64,000 nucleotides of DNA from Pictodentalium vernedei. Lineage: Eukaryota > Mollusca > Scaphopoda > Dentaliida > Dentaliidae. The notes beneath the pieces were generated by a model that was not told where the DNA came from, searched no databases, and was given only the letters and a program-made list of their open reading frames with translations. Both the position numbers and the translations under genes were made by a program. How positions within the stretch are numbered: position 1 is the stretch's first letter; every line of letters begins with the position of its first letter. The stretch lies in contig CM062297.1 of assembly GCA_031216915.1 (NCBI GenBank), positions 183,466,083-183,530,082 of the forward strand, read 5' to 3'. Of this stretch, positions 45,975 to 56,858 are shown one piece after another.

Positions 45975-46500
45975 GAGGATATCTAGTGTTTTTCAGTGGA
46001 TACCGAAAATTATCTCATGAGTGGCCGCGACAAATGTTTGTCTCGGTCACCAGTGAGATAATTTTTGGTATCCACTCAAAAACACTAGATTTTCTTTTTA
46101 TTATTTGCTTTTTATAAGAATCTGATCATTTCTATCGATAATTCCACTTGTTTCAACCTTGAATTGATGCATGAAAGTAAACAGCTGATGTGCATTGATA
46201 TGCAGAAGTGATTTGCTCGATACTTGAAACAGGTAGCATCTTGCGATCTGATTCATCTGGCAGGTTTCATGCATCAATTCAAGGTGAATACGTTTTGAAT
46301 TATTGCTGAAAATGATTCGTATCCACTCAAAAACACTAGATTTCCTTTTCATTATACGTTTTTAGAACAAATTGATCATTCCCAGTGATAATTTGACTTG
46401 TATTCACCTTGAAGTGATGCTTTGAAAGCCACTATTTTGATTGATACTGTGAAAGTAAAAATTTCTATATCTTCACAGTGGGGGATACGACTTCTTTCTT
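45975..46500 (-). repeat. Foldback repeat, inverted partner of 53437-53965
   Basis: Motifs tctagtgtttttcagtggat, a cctggcaggtttcatgcatc-type stretch and cagtgggggatacgacttct appear as reverse complements at 53437-53965. Each copy is itself folded (atctagtgtttttnagtggata near both ends). The pair brackets exons D and E. Confidence 0.75.
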
Positions 46501-46638
46501 TCCACAATTTTTTCGATGATCTATCATTTAGCATATAATAAAATTCAGCACTCTATTTGATAACATTAACAAGAATTTGTATCTGGATAATCAAGTTATG
46601 GGCATGTGTTATTAAGGTGATTTATGTTATTTTTTCAG

Positions 46639-46762
46639 CTGACAATAAATCTTGGAGCCAAACTGCTGGAATCCTTTTATCCCGAGCATGTGATAAAGAA
46701 GTCCAATATCAAAGAGAAGCTTTGGTGGGAGAACTTGCAGCTAGAGTTCAGAGATTGGAAAG
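46639..46762 (+). CDS. Internal exon D of the same gene
   Basis: This 124-bp exon follows acceptor gttattttttcag and ends at donor gtatat. Two bases complete the Ala codon begun in exon C, then 40 codons, then AG left over. The peptide begins DNKSWSQTAGILLSRACDKE and continues VQYQREALVGELAARVQRLE. The second half alternates hydrophobic and charged residues as an amphipathic or coiled-coil helix would. Codon composition is clearly protein-like. The leftover AG does not fit exon E directly but fits the candidate exon at 49449. The family is unknown. Confidence 0.75.
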
Positions 46763-46861
46763 GTATATATCCTTGTCTGTCATGTTGACTTCAAATTATT
46801 CAAGAGAATAAAGAATATAAGTTTTTGGATGATGATGATTGATGATTAACTGTCTCTATCA

Positions 46862-47276
46862 GGGCTCCCGCAGGGCTTTGGATTCAAGGAACAACCTATG
46901 ACTATGGATCATTCAAGGCCTTGAATTCCTGGATAATCTGCCAAGAAGCCTTGAAAAGCCTTGAATATTCATGAAATAAAAATGCTGATGAAGCATGGAA
47001 TCATAACTATATAGTTTTATATGCTAGAGGTCATGAAGACATAGTCCTAACTTGGACCTCTGGTCAGTCATTACCCCATCCTCCCACTTCCCTTAAAGGG
47101 AAGTGGGAGGATGGGGTGATGACCAGCAGGTCCTAGTTAGGATTAGTAAAGCAGGGCCTTTAAAATCCTTGAATTTGGCTAGCGTAGAGTTTTCAGGAAT
47201 GCTGAAATAATGTCGAAAAATGGCTTTGAATAGCCTTGAATTTTATCAGTCTTTCCCTGAAGTAACCCTGTTCATG
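46862..47276. mobile_element. Putative MITE with CAGGG ends
   Basis: Ends CAGGGCTCCCGCAGGGC and CTTTCCCTGAAGTAACCCTG with a hairpin at 47050-47145 (cccatcctcccacttccctt / aagggaagtgggaggatggg). No target duplication was found. The interior repeats the phrase ccttgaa like the element at 53968. Confidence 0.5.
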
Positions 47277-47304
47277 CTAAATTATAACTTTTGGTTGTCT
47301 TATT

Positions 47305-47335
47305 ATTATGCCCCCAACCTGCGAAGGAGGATTCT

Positions 47336-47368
<33 letters not shown>

Positions 47369-47600
47369 CTGTCTGTCCATACAAGCATTTTGTATTGTAA
47401 TTTCAAAGCCATCAGTTGGATTTGGATCTCCTTTGGTATGCTGATAGATCTGCATGGGGAATGGATATGCACAAGGAATAGGTTCTGTCCAATACTTTTT
47501 TCCCAGGTTTATGGCCCTTTTTCACTCCTTTGGCTTAGAAACTTTTTCTGTTTTCACTCTTTCGACTTAGAAAAATTTTCTGTCCCACTATACCTTTAAG
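47305..47600 (+). repeat. Possible HINE-like fragment with a 31-bp poly-G run
   Basis: tatgcccccaacctgcgaag then a G run (about 47337-47367) and tctgtctgtccatac resemble the palindromic start and tetranucleotide tract of other elements here, but no array follows. The Gly- and Pro-rich open stretches over it are artefacts of the G run. Confidence 0.35.
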
Positions 47601-47807
47601 GCTACTTCGAACATCCGTATGGGTCAGGGGAAGTGGTCCATGCTTTGTGTAACCTTTCTTACAAGTATTTTGTATGTTGAAAAATTTACCTAATGTAACG
47701 TCCATTTACATTCAGCATTATTCTCAAAAACCACAATTCCAGTTCAATTATTTTTTTCAATTCTTACCTCTAAAACATAGCTTATGACACTCATTGGAAT
47801 ATGGCTG

Positions 47808-49034
47808 TTAGTATGCAAATCTGTTCACATTTTCCTTTAGCACAGGCAACACCCCGCAGTTCTTGTCCGATCATCATGAAATTTCATATGCAGGTTTGAG
47901 GTCATGTCTAGATGAGAATGTCCCCTTTTGGTCACGATCGGTCAGCCATGATGGCTGCCCAAGCCCAAAACCCCAAAACCTTTAGCACAGTCTACAGGTC
48001 GTATTTATGAAGGGACTTCATTATAACTTGGTAGGATGACTCTGTATAATGTCTAGATGAGAATGTCCCCTTTTGGTCATGATGTGTCAACCGAGATGGC
48101 TGCCCAAGCCCAAAACCCAAAAACCTTTAGCACAGTCTACAGGTCATATTTAGTATGGAAGTATTTCATTATAACTTGGTAGGATGACTCCGTATGTTGT
48201 CTAGATGAGAACTTGCCCATTTTGGCCGCGATCTGTCAACCATGACAGCTGCCCAAGCCCAAAACCTGAAAACCTTTAGCACAATCTGCAGGTCATATTT
48301 ATGGAGGGTTTTCATTGTAACTTGGTAGGAGGACTTCATATAATGTCTAGATGAGGACGTCCCCTTTTGGTCACAATTGGTCAACTGTGATGGCTACAGG
48401 AGCCCGAAGCCCAAAATCATTTAGCACAGTCTACAGGTCATATTTATGAAGGGTTTCATTGTAACTTGGTAGGATGACTCCAGATAATATCTAGATAAGA
48501 ATGTCCCATTTTGGTCAAAATCATTCAGCCATGATGGCTGCCCGAGCCCAAATCCCAAAAGCCTTTAGCACAGACTACAGGTCATATTTATGAAGGGATT
48601 TCATTGTAACGTGGTAGGTTGACTCAGTATAATGTCTAGATGAGGATGTCCCTTTTTGGTTGCGATTGGTCAACCATGATGTCTACACAGGCTCGAAGCC
48701 AGAAAACCTTTAGGACAGTTTGCAGGCCATATTTGTGAAGAGATGTCATTTTAATTTGATAGGATGACTTGTTTTGGAATAATTTCACTGTAATTAGGTA
48801 ACTTTGGTTGACATACATTAACTGTTAGGGCCACATTAACCTACCCCTAAATTCTTTTGTACAGTCTGCACCTCAAATTATTTTTATTGAAAACATAGCA
48901 TACAGGGAACAGAAATTAACATATTCTCAATTATCACAATTTTTGTCGTATTTCATAATCCTTTCATTGAACATTATCCTTTTCATCAAACACAACACTC
49001 AGTCAAGTTAAGCTACAGTCATTGACACTTTCAT
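47808..49034 (+). mobile_element. HINE-like element (family alpha), unit type 2, 5' truncated
   Basis: About six units (cacagtctacaggtcgtatt, taacttggtaggatgact, aatgtctagatgagaatgtc) are followed by the same 3' region as 26570-27830 and the terminus gtcaagttaagctacagtca then ttgacactttcatt. Its left edge abuts a half copy of a CCCTTTACC MITE core (47690-47805), so it may have inserted there. Confidence 0.68.
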
Positions 49035-49317
49035 TACAAATCCCTCAACCTCAGTACGGCCCAATTGTGTAAGAAATTCTGCCTGGATTGAGGGGGTTGT
49101 AAAATTTCAAACAATTCTCCTTGTCAGGCTTTTATATTGGTTTAATTTGGTCACAGCGAACAGTTATGGACAAAACTTTCAAAATTCAATCTGAAAAATG
49201 CACAATCCTGGCTTCTGGCAGCATAATTTAGCATTTGGTAATGCTCAAGAGTTTGACATAATTTAGCACCACAGAATGCATTTTAATGATCTGCCTATGA
49301 GGTGGTAATATTCTTAT

Positions 49318-49417
49318 ACTTCAAATACCAATGGTTCTAACATTGCATGTAAAATTGCAAGTATTATACTTGCCAGTTTACATGCAATGTTAGAATCAGT
49401 GGTATTTGTGAAATTAT
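49318..49417. repeat. Hairpin, arms ~42 bp
   Basis: ataccaatggttctaacatt...catgtaaa pairs with tttacatgcaatgttagaat...ggtattt around a 15-20 bp loop. It lies 31 bp before the candidate exon at 49449. Confidence 0.78.
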
Positions 49418-49448
49418 ATCTGTTAATTTGGTTTTCAACTTTACATAG

Positions 49449-49555
49449 ATTAGTAACAAACCCCACTGAGAATGAATTATTTATAGATACAGCAAATTAT
49501 ATAATTGAGAAATTTTACATGTTTGAAATCTTATACCTGAATCTCATGCCTTCAT
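49449..49555 (+). CDS. Candidate exon between D and E (fits phase of D)
   Basis: This 107-bp segment lies between an acceptor (gttttcaactttacatag) and a textbook donor (gtgagt). One base completes the AG left by exon D as Arg, then 35 open codons, then one T. Its length and both splice sites fit the gap after exon D, and it lies in one of the few non-repeat stretches of this intron. The peptide begins LVTNPTENELFIDTANYIIE and is AT-driven, so it could be a chance open stretch. Joining its T to the GA at 51649 makes a TGA stop. It is therefore only right if exon E starts elsewhere or another exon intervenes. Confidence 0.35.
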
Positions 49556-49674
49556 GTGAGTGATGTTTACGGGTGCAAACAGGCCTTTATATTCATCTAA
49601 TTTGGGCACTTCAGATTCAAGTGAAAAATGCGCTTAAAATATGAGAAACTATATGATTTGTCAATATACATACA

Positions 49675-51641
49675 ACAGGTCGCATTTATGATCAGATCGC
49701 TTTGAAACTCAGTATGCTTCTTTGGCGTGGCCTCTTGATGGGAGCTATCGATTTTCTTCAATTTCCGTCAAAAAGTGTTGGCGCTGGCAACGACCTTTGA
49801 ACTTAGTTTAGTCAGGCATCAATATATTCCTTTGGCACGCCGTACAGGGCACATTTTTGATCAGATAAGTTTGAAACTTGGTATGCTTGTTTGGGGTTAC
49901 CTCTAGATGGGAGCTATCGATTTTCTTTGAAATCTGCCAAGACATGTTGCCACTGGCAATGACCTTTGATGAACTTAGTGCAGTTAAGCATCAAAATTTC
50001 CCTTTGGCACACCCTGCAGGGCACATTTATTATCGGATCGCTTTGAAACGTGGTATGCTTGTTTGTGGTGAGCTCTACATGGGAGCTATCGATTTTGTTC
50101 CATTTCCGTCAAAAAATGTTGCCGCTGTCAACGTTCTTAAAACTTAGTTAAGTCAGACCTCAATATTTCCCTTTGGCACACCCTACATGACACATTTATG
50201 ATCAAATTGTTTTGAAACCTGGCATGCTTTTTCGGGGTGACCTCTAGATGGGAGCTATCGATTTTCTCCCATTTCTGTGAAAAAATGTTGCCGCTAGCAA
50301 TGACCTTTGAACTTAGTTTAGTCAAGCATCAATATATTCCTTTGGCACACCCTACAGGGCACATTTATGATCAGAATGGTTTGAAACCTGGTATGTTTGT
50401 TTGGGGTTACCTCTAGATTGGAGTTATCGTTTTTTTCAATTTCTGTCAAAAAATGTCGCTGGTAACGACCTTCAATGAACTTCGTGTAGTTATGCATCAA
50501 TATTTTCCTTTGGCGCAGCCTGCGGTGCACATTTTTGATCAGATCGCTTTGAAGTTTGGTGTGCTTGTTTCGATTTTCTTCCATTTCTGTCAAAAATAGT
50601 TGCCATTGGCAACGACCTCTGATGAACTTAGTAAAAACTTAGTGCAATTATGCATCAATATTTCCCTTTGACACACTCTGCCGGGCACATTTATGATTGG
50701 ATCGCTTGGAAACTTTGTGTGCTTGTGTGGGGTGATATATATATGGAAGTTATCGATTTTCTGCCATTTCTGTAAAAAAATGTTGCCGCAAGCAACGACC
50801 TTTGAACTTAGTTTAGTCGGGCTTCAATATTTCCCTTTGGCACACCCTTCAGGGCACATTTATGATCGGATCACTTTGAAACTTAGAACGTGTGTTTGGG
50901 GTAACCTCTAGATGTGAGCTATTGATTTTTTTTCACTTCCATAAAAAATTATTATCATTATCACCAGCCTTTGAACTTACTGCATTTGTGCAGCAACTTA
51001 TCCCTTTTGCACTCCCTGCAAGATATACTTATGAATTTCCATAAAAAAGAGAGAAAAATCATTGCCACAAGCAATGACCTTCAAACTTAGTGCATTTGTG
51101 CATTAACATCTTCCTTTGGCATGCCGCAGAGGGCGCATTCATTATCTGGTTGTTTTGAAACTTTGTATGCTTATGCAGGGTGACAAAGATAGGAGCTATT
51201 GATTTTTTTTCATTTCCATCAAAAACTATTGCGTGTTAGCAACAATCTTTGAATTTATTGCATTTGTGCATCAACATTCTTCTTTGACATGGCCTACAGG
51301 CCACATTTATCAAAGGATTGTTTTTGAACTTGTGTGCTCATAAGGCGAGACCTTTAGATAAGAGCTATTGATTAGCATTCATTTCTGTGAAAATAGTTGC
51401 CCTTTACAATAACGTCTGAACTTAACTGCATTTGTGTATCACCATTCTTCCTTCAGCCAGTCTTACAGTTTACATTTAAAAATGCATGGATTACTTTGAT
51501 GTTGTGCACACACAATGCTGTTATGTTGAAATTTCACCAAATAACATTGGTACCAATGATCTTCAATTTTGCCATTTCACATATAACTTACAAAGTTCAA
51601 GTTTGTCAAGTTGAGCTACAGTATCATTGACACTTTCATTT
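49675..51641 (+). mobile_element. HINE-like element (family alpha), unit type 1, ends at exon E
   Basis: About ten degenerate units of 155 bp (gatcagatcgctttgaaact, gggagctatcgattttcttc, cctttggcacaccc) lead to the same 3' region as 18945-20259. The terminus gtcaagttgagctacagtat then cattgacactttcatt lies 7 bases before exon E. The 5' end is not visible. Confidence 0.7.
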
Positions 51642-51648
51642 TTTGTAG

Positions 51649-51734
51649 GATTTGCTTGCAAGAAATTCTCAGAAATATTTTCTAAAAATTTTCTGGTGCC
51701 TTTAGAAGAGACAGATAACAATTTTGAATTGAAA
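51649..51734 (+). CDS. Internal exon E of the same gene; acceptor abuts a transposon end
   Basis: This 86-bp exon lies between acceptor tttcattttttgtag and donor gtaagt. Only the frame that uses the first two bases to finish a codon is open to the donor. It reads FACKKFSEIFSKNFLVPLEE then TDNNFELK and ends in phase 0, which matches exon F. The pyrimidine tract of the acceptor is continuous with the 3' end of a HINE-like element that ends at about 51641. The entry phase does not match exon D. An alternative start at 51622, after an AG inside the element, keeps the frame open from the candidate exon at 49449 and would make the element's last 20 or so bases coding. Confidence 0.6.
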
Positions 51735-51806
51735 GTAAGTATTCTATTCATAATTTTGTGCATTCTTGAACTCTTAACCAGATGAGTATTTTAATAATAT
51801 TAACCT

Positions 51807-53095
51807 TTTGAACCCGAGCGGCCGCTTTTCCAGCCAGGAACATGATATGTCATAACGTCATTAAATAGGATGGCTGTTCAGTAAATGTGTGGTGTCGTCC
51901 AAGCAATATTTTCAACATGTAGCCTCGATTGATTGGTCTAGCCTAATAATGAATATGGACTCTTCTAATTGCTGCCATTGAACTGGCATGGAGGATACCA
52001 CTAGAGTTCAAAGGGTTAAGACCGAACACAATGAAGGTGAAGTACAGGGAACTGGAATCAATGACCTGAGGTGGTGTTTTTCCTGTACTTCATGTGCGCC
52101 AATGGCGTGCATGAAATTCAGGAAAAACTCCAACATGGATTGTTGATTCCTGCCACCCATTCTCTACCTGATTTGTGATCTGTATTTGTACCATAATTAC
52201 CTATTCTACTCCATGTAAAAAGCCATATGACATAAATTTTAGCTTTACACACCAACCGTGGTGAACAAATATGTCAGTGGTAAACACACCAGCAATGGGA
52301 TTTCAGTAGTTAAAATTTACACCTACAGTGGAACTACATCCAACTTTTCCTTTGGTGGCCTCGACTTGAATGCAAACTTGTCTAAATTTGACTCTCGTTG
52401 CCTCGCGAAGAGTGAAATTAAAGCGTCAATTATTTATTACGTTTTCAAATGAGTTTACCTCATAAGACACCAAAAATTAAGAAACATGCATTGTCTCATG
52501 TTAATAAAGCATCCATAACTTGGAATAGTGTGTTATTATGTTATTAAAATGAAAAAATCCCTGTGATTTGCACGTTTTTTTTTCCATTTCGTTTCGATGA
52601 TAAAATTGACAGCAAAAGTACCACCCACCAGTGTTCATGTAAACAAAAATAGATTTGCATGTGTTAATATTGAATATTGTATTATTTAACATTTAAACTC
52701 TTAATAATCTGACGATCATGGTACAAATAAAGTACACCCAAAGTAACTTGGTGTACCAAATGTTCACCACTCATGGTGAAGTAGTGTTAACCACTCGCCA
52801 AAGGCTCGCGGTTAACACTACTTCAGCACTCGTGGTGAACATTTGGTTCACCAAGTTACTATGGGTGTATTCTATATTTATGCTCCTATTAAACTTAAAT
52901 TTCGTGAATAAGGCTGATATTTTTCAAGAAAAATATCACCTTTGGTGATCTTATAACTTTTTTGCTTAACACTATTTTGTGGTGAAACATTTCCTTCACA
53001 TCATAACATCAATCAGATTCATAACATCCAATCAGATGCATTCTAACATGACGTTCTTATGCATAATCCAGATTCCATGCATAGTGTATCTGCCA
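51807..53095 (+). repeat. Composite TTAA-type repeat homologous to 30337-31267
   Basis: It begins ttaaccttttgaacccg and shares with the 30 kb block the phrases ctgccattgaactggcatgg, gaactggaatcaatgacctg and agaaaaatatcacctttggt. Relative to that block it carries an extra 680-bp segment (52192-52872) and lacks the CCCTTTACC MITE, whose vacant TTAA is at 52966. Confidence 0.75.
52192..52872. mobile_element. Inserted element with foldback right half (copy 1)
   Basis: Absent from the 30 kb homologue, whose sequence jumps from tgtatttatacc to actattaaactt. A second copy is at 62316-62968. The right part (52733-52872) is a hairpin: acttggtgtaccaaatgttc paired with gaacatttggttcaccaagt. Confidence 0.7.
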
Positions 53096-53436
53096 TGTTT
53101 CCCAATGTCATATGCAATCAAGAGTTCTCAGCACTTTACAGCCGACTCTTTTTTGTGTTAATGAAAAAATGACAACTCAAATCAAGTCTACCAAACTGTT
53201 CCATCAAAGATTCTATATAGAGACGTTCAAATCCCTTAGAGTGCCATTCATGAGAATGACTTTGTGGCCAGTAGAGAGATAAAGTATACATCTTCCATGT
53301 ACCAATCCATGAAGTTACAAGGAAGTATCTCAGAGTTCCTGCATACCAATGTAAGGCCAGGACATGTGGCCATTTATTATACGCTAAACAATAGATTATC
53401 AAAAAAAATGCAGAAAGACAGAAGTCGTATCCCCCA

Positions 53437-53965
53437 CTATGAAGATATAGAAATTTTCACTTCACAGTATCAATCAAAATGACGGCTTTCAAAGCATAAA
53501 TTCAAGGTGAATACAAGTCAAATTATCACTGGGAATGATCAATTTGTTCTAAAAACGTATAATGAAAAGAAAATCTAGTGTTTTTGAGTGGATACTGATC
53601 ATTTCCAGCAATAATTCAACAGGTATTCACCTTGAATTGATGCATGAAACCTGCCAGCTGAATCAGATTGCAAGTCGCTACCTGTTCCGAGTATCGATCA
53701 AATCACTTCTGCAGATCAATGCACTGTTTACTTTCATGCATCAATTCAAGGTTGATTCGAGTGGAATTATCGATAGGAATGATCAGATTCTTATAAGAAC
53801 ATATAATAAAAAGAAAATCTAGTGTTTTTGAGTGGATACCGAAAATTATCTCACTCATGACTGAGACAAATGGTTATTTTTGCTTACTCAATCACTTGGA
53901 AAAAATAAACATTTGTCTCAGTCATTCATGAGATAATTTTCCCGTATCCACTCAAAAACACTAGA
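53437..53965 (+). repeat. Foldback repeat, inverted partner of 45975-46500
   Basis: It starts agtcgtatcccccactatga and ends atccactcaaaaacactaga. It contains the same roughly 80-codon open stretch as its partner, conserved only because the repeats are similar. A hairpin at 53825-53960 (gaaaattatctcactcatga / tcattcatgagataattttc) closes it. Confidence 0.75.
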
Positions 53966-53967
53966 TA

Positions 53968-54277
53968 CAGGGTTCCCGCGCCTCCTTGAATTCCTTGAAA
54001 GTCCTTGAATTTCAAAACCACCTCCCAAGGACCTGGAAACTCCTTGAATTTTGAAGCACCTCCTGGAAACTCCTGAAATTTTGGAAAAACCGAGTCAGTT
54101 GCTCACTGAATTAATTCAACTCCTAACATTTTTCCTTCTTCCCAACACATGGTCGCTTTATACTCCTTGAAAACCCTTGAATTTCACCCAGCTGACTCCT
54201 GGAAACTCCTTGAAAAATTTATCTGAACCTCCTGGAAACTCCTGGAATTCACTTCTCAGTTTGGTGCAGGACCCCTG
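53968..54277. mobile_element. MITE with CAGGG...CCCTG ends and 5-bp TSD
   Basis: Ends CAGGGTTCCCGCGCC and GGTGCAGGACCCCTG, flanked by AGATA on both sides (53963-53967, 54278-54282). The interior repeats ccttgaatt and cctggaaactcct many times. It inserted right at the end of the foldback repeat. Confidence 0.7.
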
Positions 54278-54786
54278 AGATATCCTCCATTTATCTAGCT
54301 CCCTAGTGTTCACCAACTGATGCTACAGTTGGTGGGTTGTGAAAAAAACCCACTTCTGCAGTGGATATTTGTATATTGGCTAGATCTTTTGCTATATCCA
54401 ATATATGTAAATAATACTGCTCAGCATAGAAAAAATCTTTTGCCACTAAAATAAGTATAATTTGTATACATTTAACCAAATTTTCATCCTGTAAATTGAA
54501 TCAACATTTTGACAAACGATTCCCTGATAACTTTACAGCAGCCATGACTTGATTTGCTGAAAATATTTTGAAAAACATTCTGCAGACTAGGAGTTAATTG
54601 AACATTTACAATCAATAAGTTTGCAATTTGTATTTTGGAAAATAGTGAATCAATAACTTTATGACTTTTGTAGAAGGGTTTTGGTTGAATGCTATCAGAA
54701 ACTTATCAAGTAAATATAAATACAATGTTCTCATTGTATTCTAAATTTTTTATTGCTATAAATTTCCATTGATATATATTTTACAG

Positions 54787-54883
54787 GTAGAACATTTGAA
54801 TTTGGGTAGATATATGTCCATGTTAAAAACGGCAGAATTTCACGATGATTTGGATATTGTAACAGAAGTGCACTCCCCATCAG
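54787..54883 (+). CDS. Internal exon F of the same gene
   Basis: This 97-bp exon follows acceptor atatatattttacag and ends at donor gttggt. It starts in phase 0 after exon E and leaves one G. The peptide is VEHLNLGRYMSMLKTAEFHD then DLDIVTEVHSPS. The other two frames contain stops. The G joins GT of exon G to give Gly. A SINE is inserted 22 bp downstream of the donor, leaving the splice signal intact. The family is unknown. Confidence 0.72.
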
Positions 54884-54905
54884 GTTGGTACTTTTATTCT
54901 TAACT

Positions 54906-55280
54906 ATTTATTTATTTATTTATTTATTAAGGTTTAATGACACTTTAATAGCCAAGGTCATATCGTGTCGGTGACAGTTTTACGGGTGGAGGAAGCCAGA
55001 GAGAACCACCCAGCAATGACGAGCAGGTGCCAGCTCCCCAATATTGTAACTCCACACTGCAGTGCAGGCAGGGTTAGATTGCTTGAAGACATGCGCACCA
55101 TCGACGTGCAGTATGCTTAAGTGCACGGTGTCATCGTGCCCCCTTGTGTACAATCGGGGTTATTTGCCTTGCCCAAGGACACAATGCAGGAGTTCGAATC
55201 GATCACTCAGATGGTCACCCATCCAAGGACTAACCGGGCTTGATCTTGCTTAACTTTGGTGATCTGACGAGAACTGGTTC
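54906..55280 (-). mobile_element. SINE S9: 5S head, tail type a, 22 bp after exon F
   Basis: On the minus strand: aaccagttctcgtcagatca, ccaaagttaagcaagatcaa, ggttagtccttggatgggtg, then tgtgtccttgggcaag, the body and tail aagtgtcattaaaccttaat. The duplication ATTCTTAACT (54896-54905, 55281-55290) is exact. The right copy overlaps the start of a CTGGTTGAG-family MITE (ttaactgattgagtgctaga). Confidence 0.88.
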
Positions 55281-55290
55281 ATTCTTAACT

Positions 55291-55545
55291 GATTGAGTGC
55301 TAGAAGCCACTACCATGACTCTATTGAAATGTGCTTAAAGCCACTTTAGTGGCTTTACACAATTTGCATAGGCTTGATGTTTCTTTAGCTGGAGAAAATA
55401 AATGTTTATATAAAATTGCTTGGTTGCAATTTATTGGAGAGTGCCAACTGGCACTCCAATAAATTGTAACAAAACTATTGTTCATGAACAAAATCTTGTT
55501 AAACTAAGGCTTCCCTTGCTGGGACAACAAAAATATTTGTTTTAA
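55291..55545. repeat. Partial CTGGTTGAG-family MITE
   Basis: Left end ctgattgagtgctagaagcc and the family hairpin tttattggagagtgccaact at 55430-55462. No right terminal repeat. Confidence 0.55.
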
Positions 55546-55905
55546 AAATTTCAACAAAACCTTATCATGTGACCCTCATGGGAAAGAGCTTGTGGAGCAT
55601 GTTCCAATGAGGGGTCACATGATTTTGTTGAAATTTTGTGAAGCAATAATTAAAATAATAAATTTTAATATCCAGTGTGGTGGGTAAGAGTTAAGTATTA
55701 GAATGGATGGTTAGATGTTAACCCTTACCTAATATAACTAGTGGACATCGGTAAGGCAATATTTGTTATATATAACTCGAAAGTTTCATTTTTTCCTTTA
55801 AAAACATAATACTGCAATGAGCTCACTCCATTGAGGGGTCATAACACATATTTTGGAAGCAAGAATTGAAAAAATAGAATTTTAATGGCAATTTTCATAT
55901 GCAGT
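55546..55905. repeat. Remnants of two CCCTTTACC-family MITEs
   Basis: 55550-55690 has the palindromic core gtgaccctcatgggaaagag / atgaggggtcacatgatttt. 55718-55905 has TTAA-CCCTTACCTAA and the core aatgagctcactccattgag. Each lacks one end. Confidence 0.5.
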
Positions 55906-56495
55906 TGAACCCACTTAATTGAATTTCTCTTAATTAAAAAACATGTTAATTGAATATAACTTCATTACAAATTTGGCCTGTCAATTGTGTATTGGTTATT
56001 GAGTGAACTCCTGTTATTTGAATAAAAAATCTTGAAATATGCTGAGAAACCACCCTGACATTCACCAAATTACCCTTGTTTATTGACTTGTTTACCCTTA
56101 GTATATCTAATATGGGCACTTAATCTATGAGGTCTCATCTGACTGCTATATAATAGAATAAATGCTCTGTTTATCTCTAGAATACAGTTAAGTGACTCAA
56201 TCCCTGTTAATTGCATACTCTCCTATTAATTGCATAATTTTCACTGACAAGTGGGCGTTCAGTTAATTCGTAGAGTTCTGGAAGCCCATATTTTGGCTTC
56301 GTTCTAAAGTGTAGTACCACAACTTGACCTGTAGAGTACTGAAAACCCATATTTGGGCTTTATTCTGAAGTGCAGGTACTATAACTTGAAGGTTTCATAT
56401 TCAGTGGATGTTCCTCATATTATCTTTGAAGTGAAATTTCTAAGTCTGTATGGATTTGCCTTGTTGTGATGAGGTAAAACATGTGAGCAAATTAA

Positions 56496-56735
56496 CCCTT
56501 TACCCAGTGTAATGGGAAATCCAGTCAGCACTATTCACAAAAATCTCCGTTCAATTTTCATTATTTTTTCTTTTTTGTCTCAAAATGATAACTTATGACT
56601 CCTCAGTGGAACAAGCTCATTGAGCTTGTTCCAGTGAGGGATCATAAGCTATGTTTTTAATGAAAAAATGAAAAAAATTAGTTATTCAAAAATTTTGTTT
56701 GCAAGTGTAGTCTTCTTTTTGTCTTAGGTAAAGTG
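56496..56735. mobile_element. TTAA-type MITE, CCCTTTACC family
   Basis: Left TTAA-CCCTTTACCCAGTG and right GTCTTAGGTAAAGTG-TTAG. The core cttatgactcctcagtggaa / ttccagtgagggatcataag is palindromic. It lies 123 bp upstream of exon G. Confidence 0.72.
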
Positions 56736-56858
56736 TTAGCAGAGTTCCATTGTAATAGTGCCGTGCAGATTTGGTCACTGTGTAATATGTTGAGCATCAA
56801 CAGATATTTTGGTCACAAAATAATCTTCCTTCATGATGTCATTTTCTTTTATTTTTAG

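Noticed and set aside
46101..46352. Open stretch similar to one at 53562-53822 (both about 85 codons)
   Set aside because: The similarity comes from a foldback DNA repeat present in two inverted copies. The sequence is palindromic, the flanks match equally well and the reading frame is not better conserved than the rest.
47337..47470. Gly- or Pro-rich proteins over the G run
   Set aside because: They are translations of a homopolymer and vanish when it is ignored.
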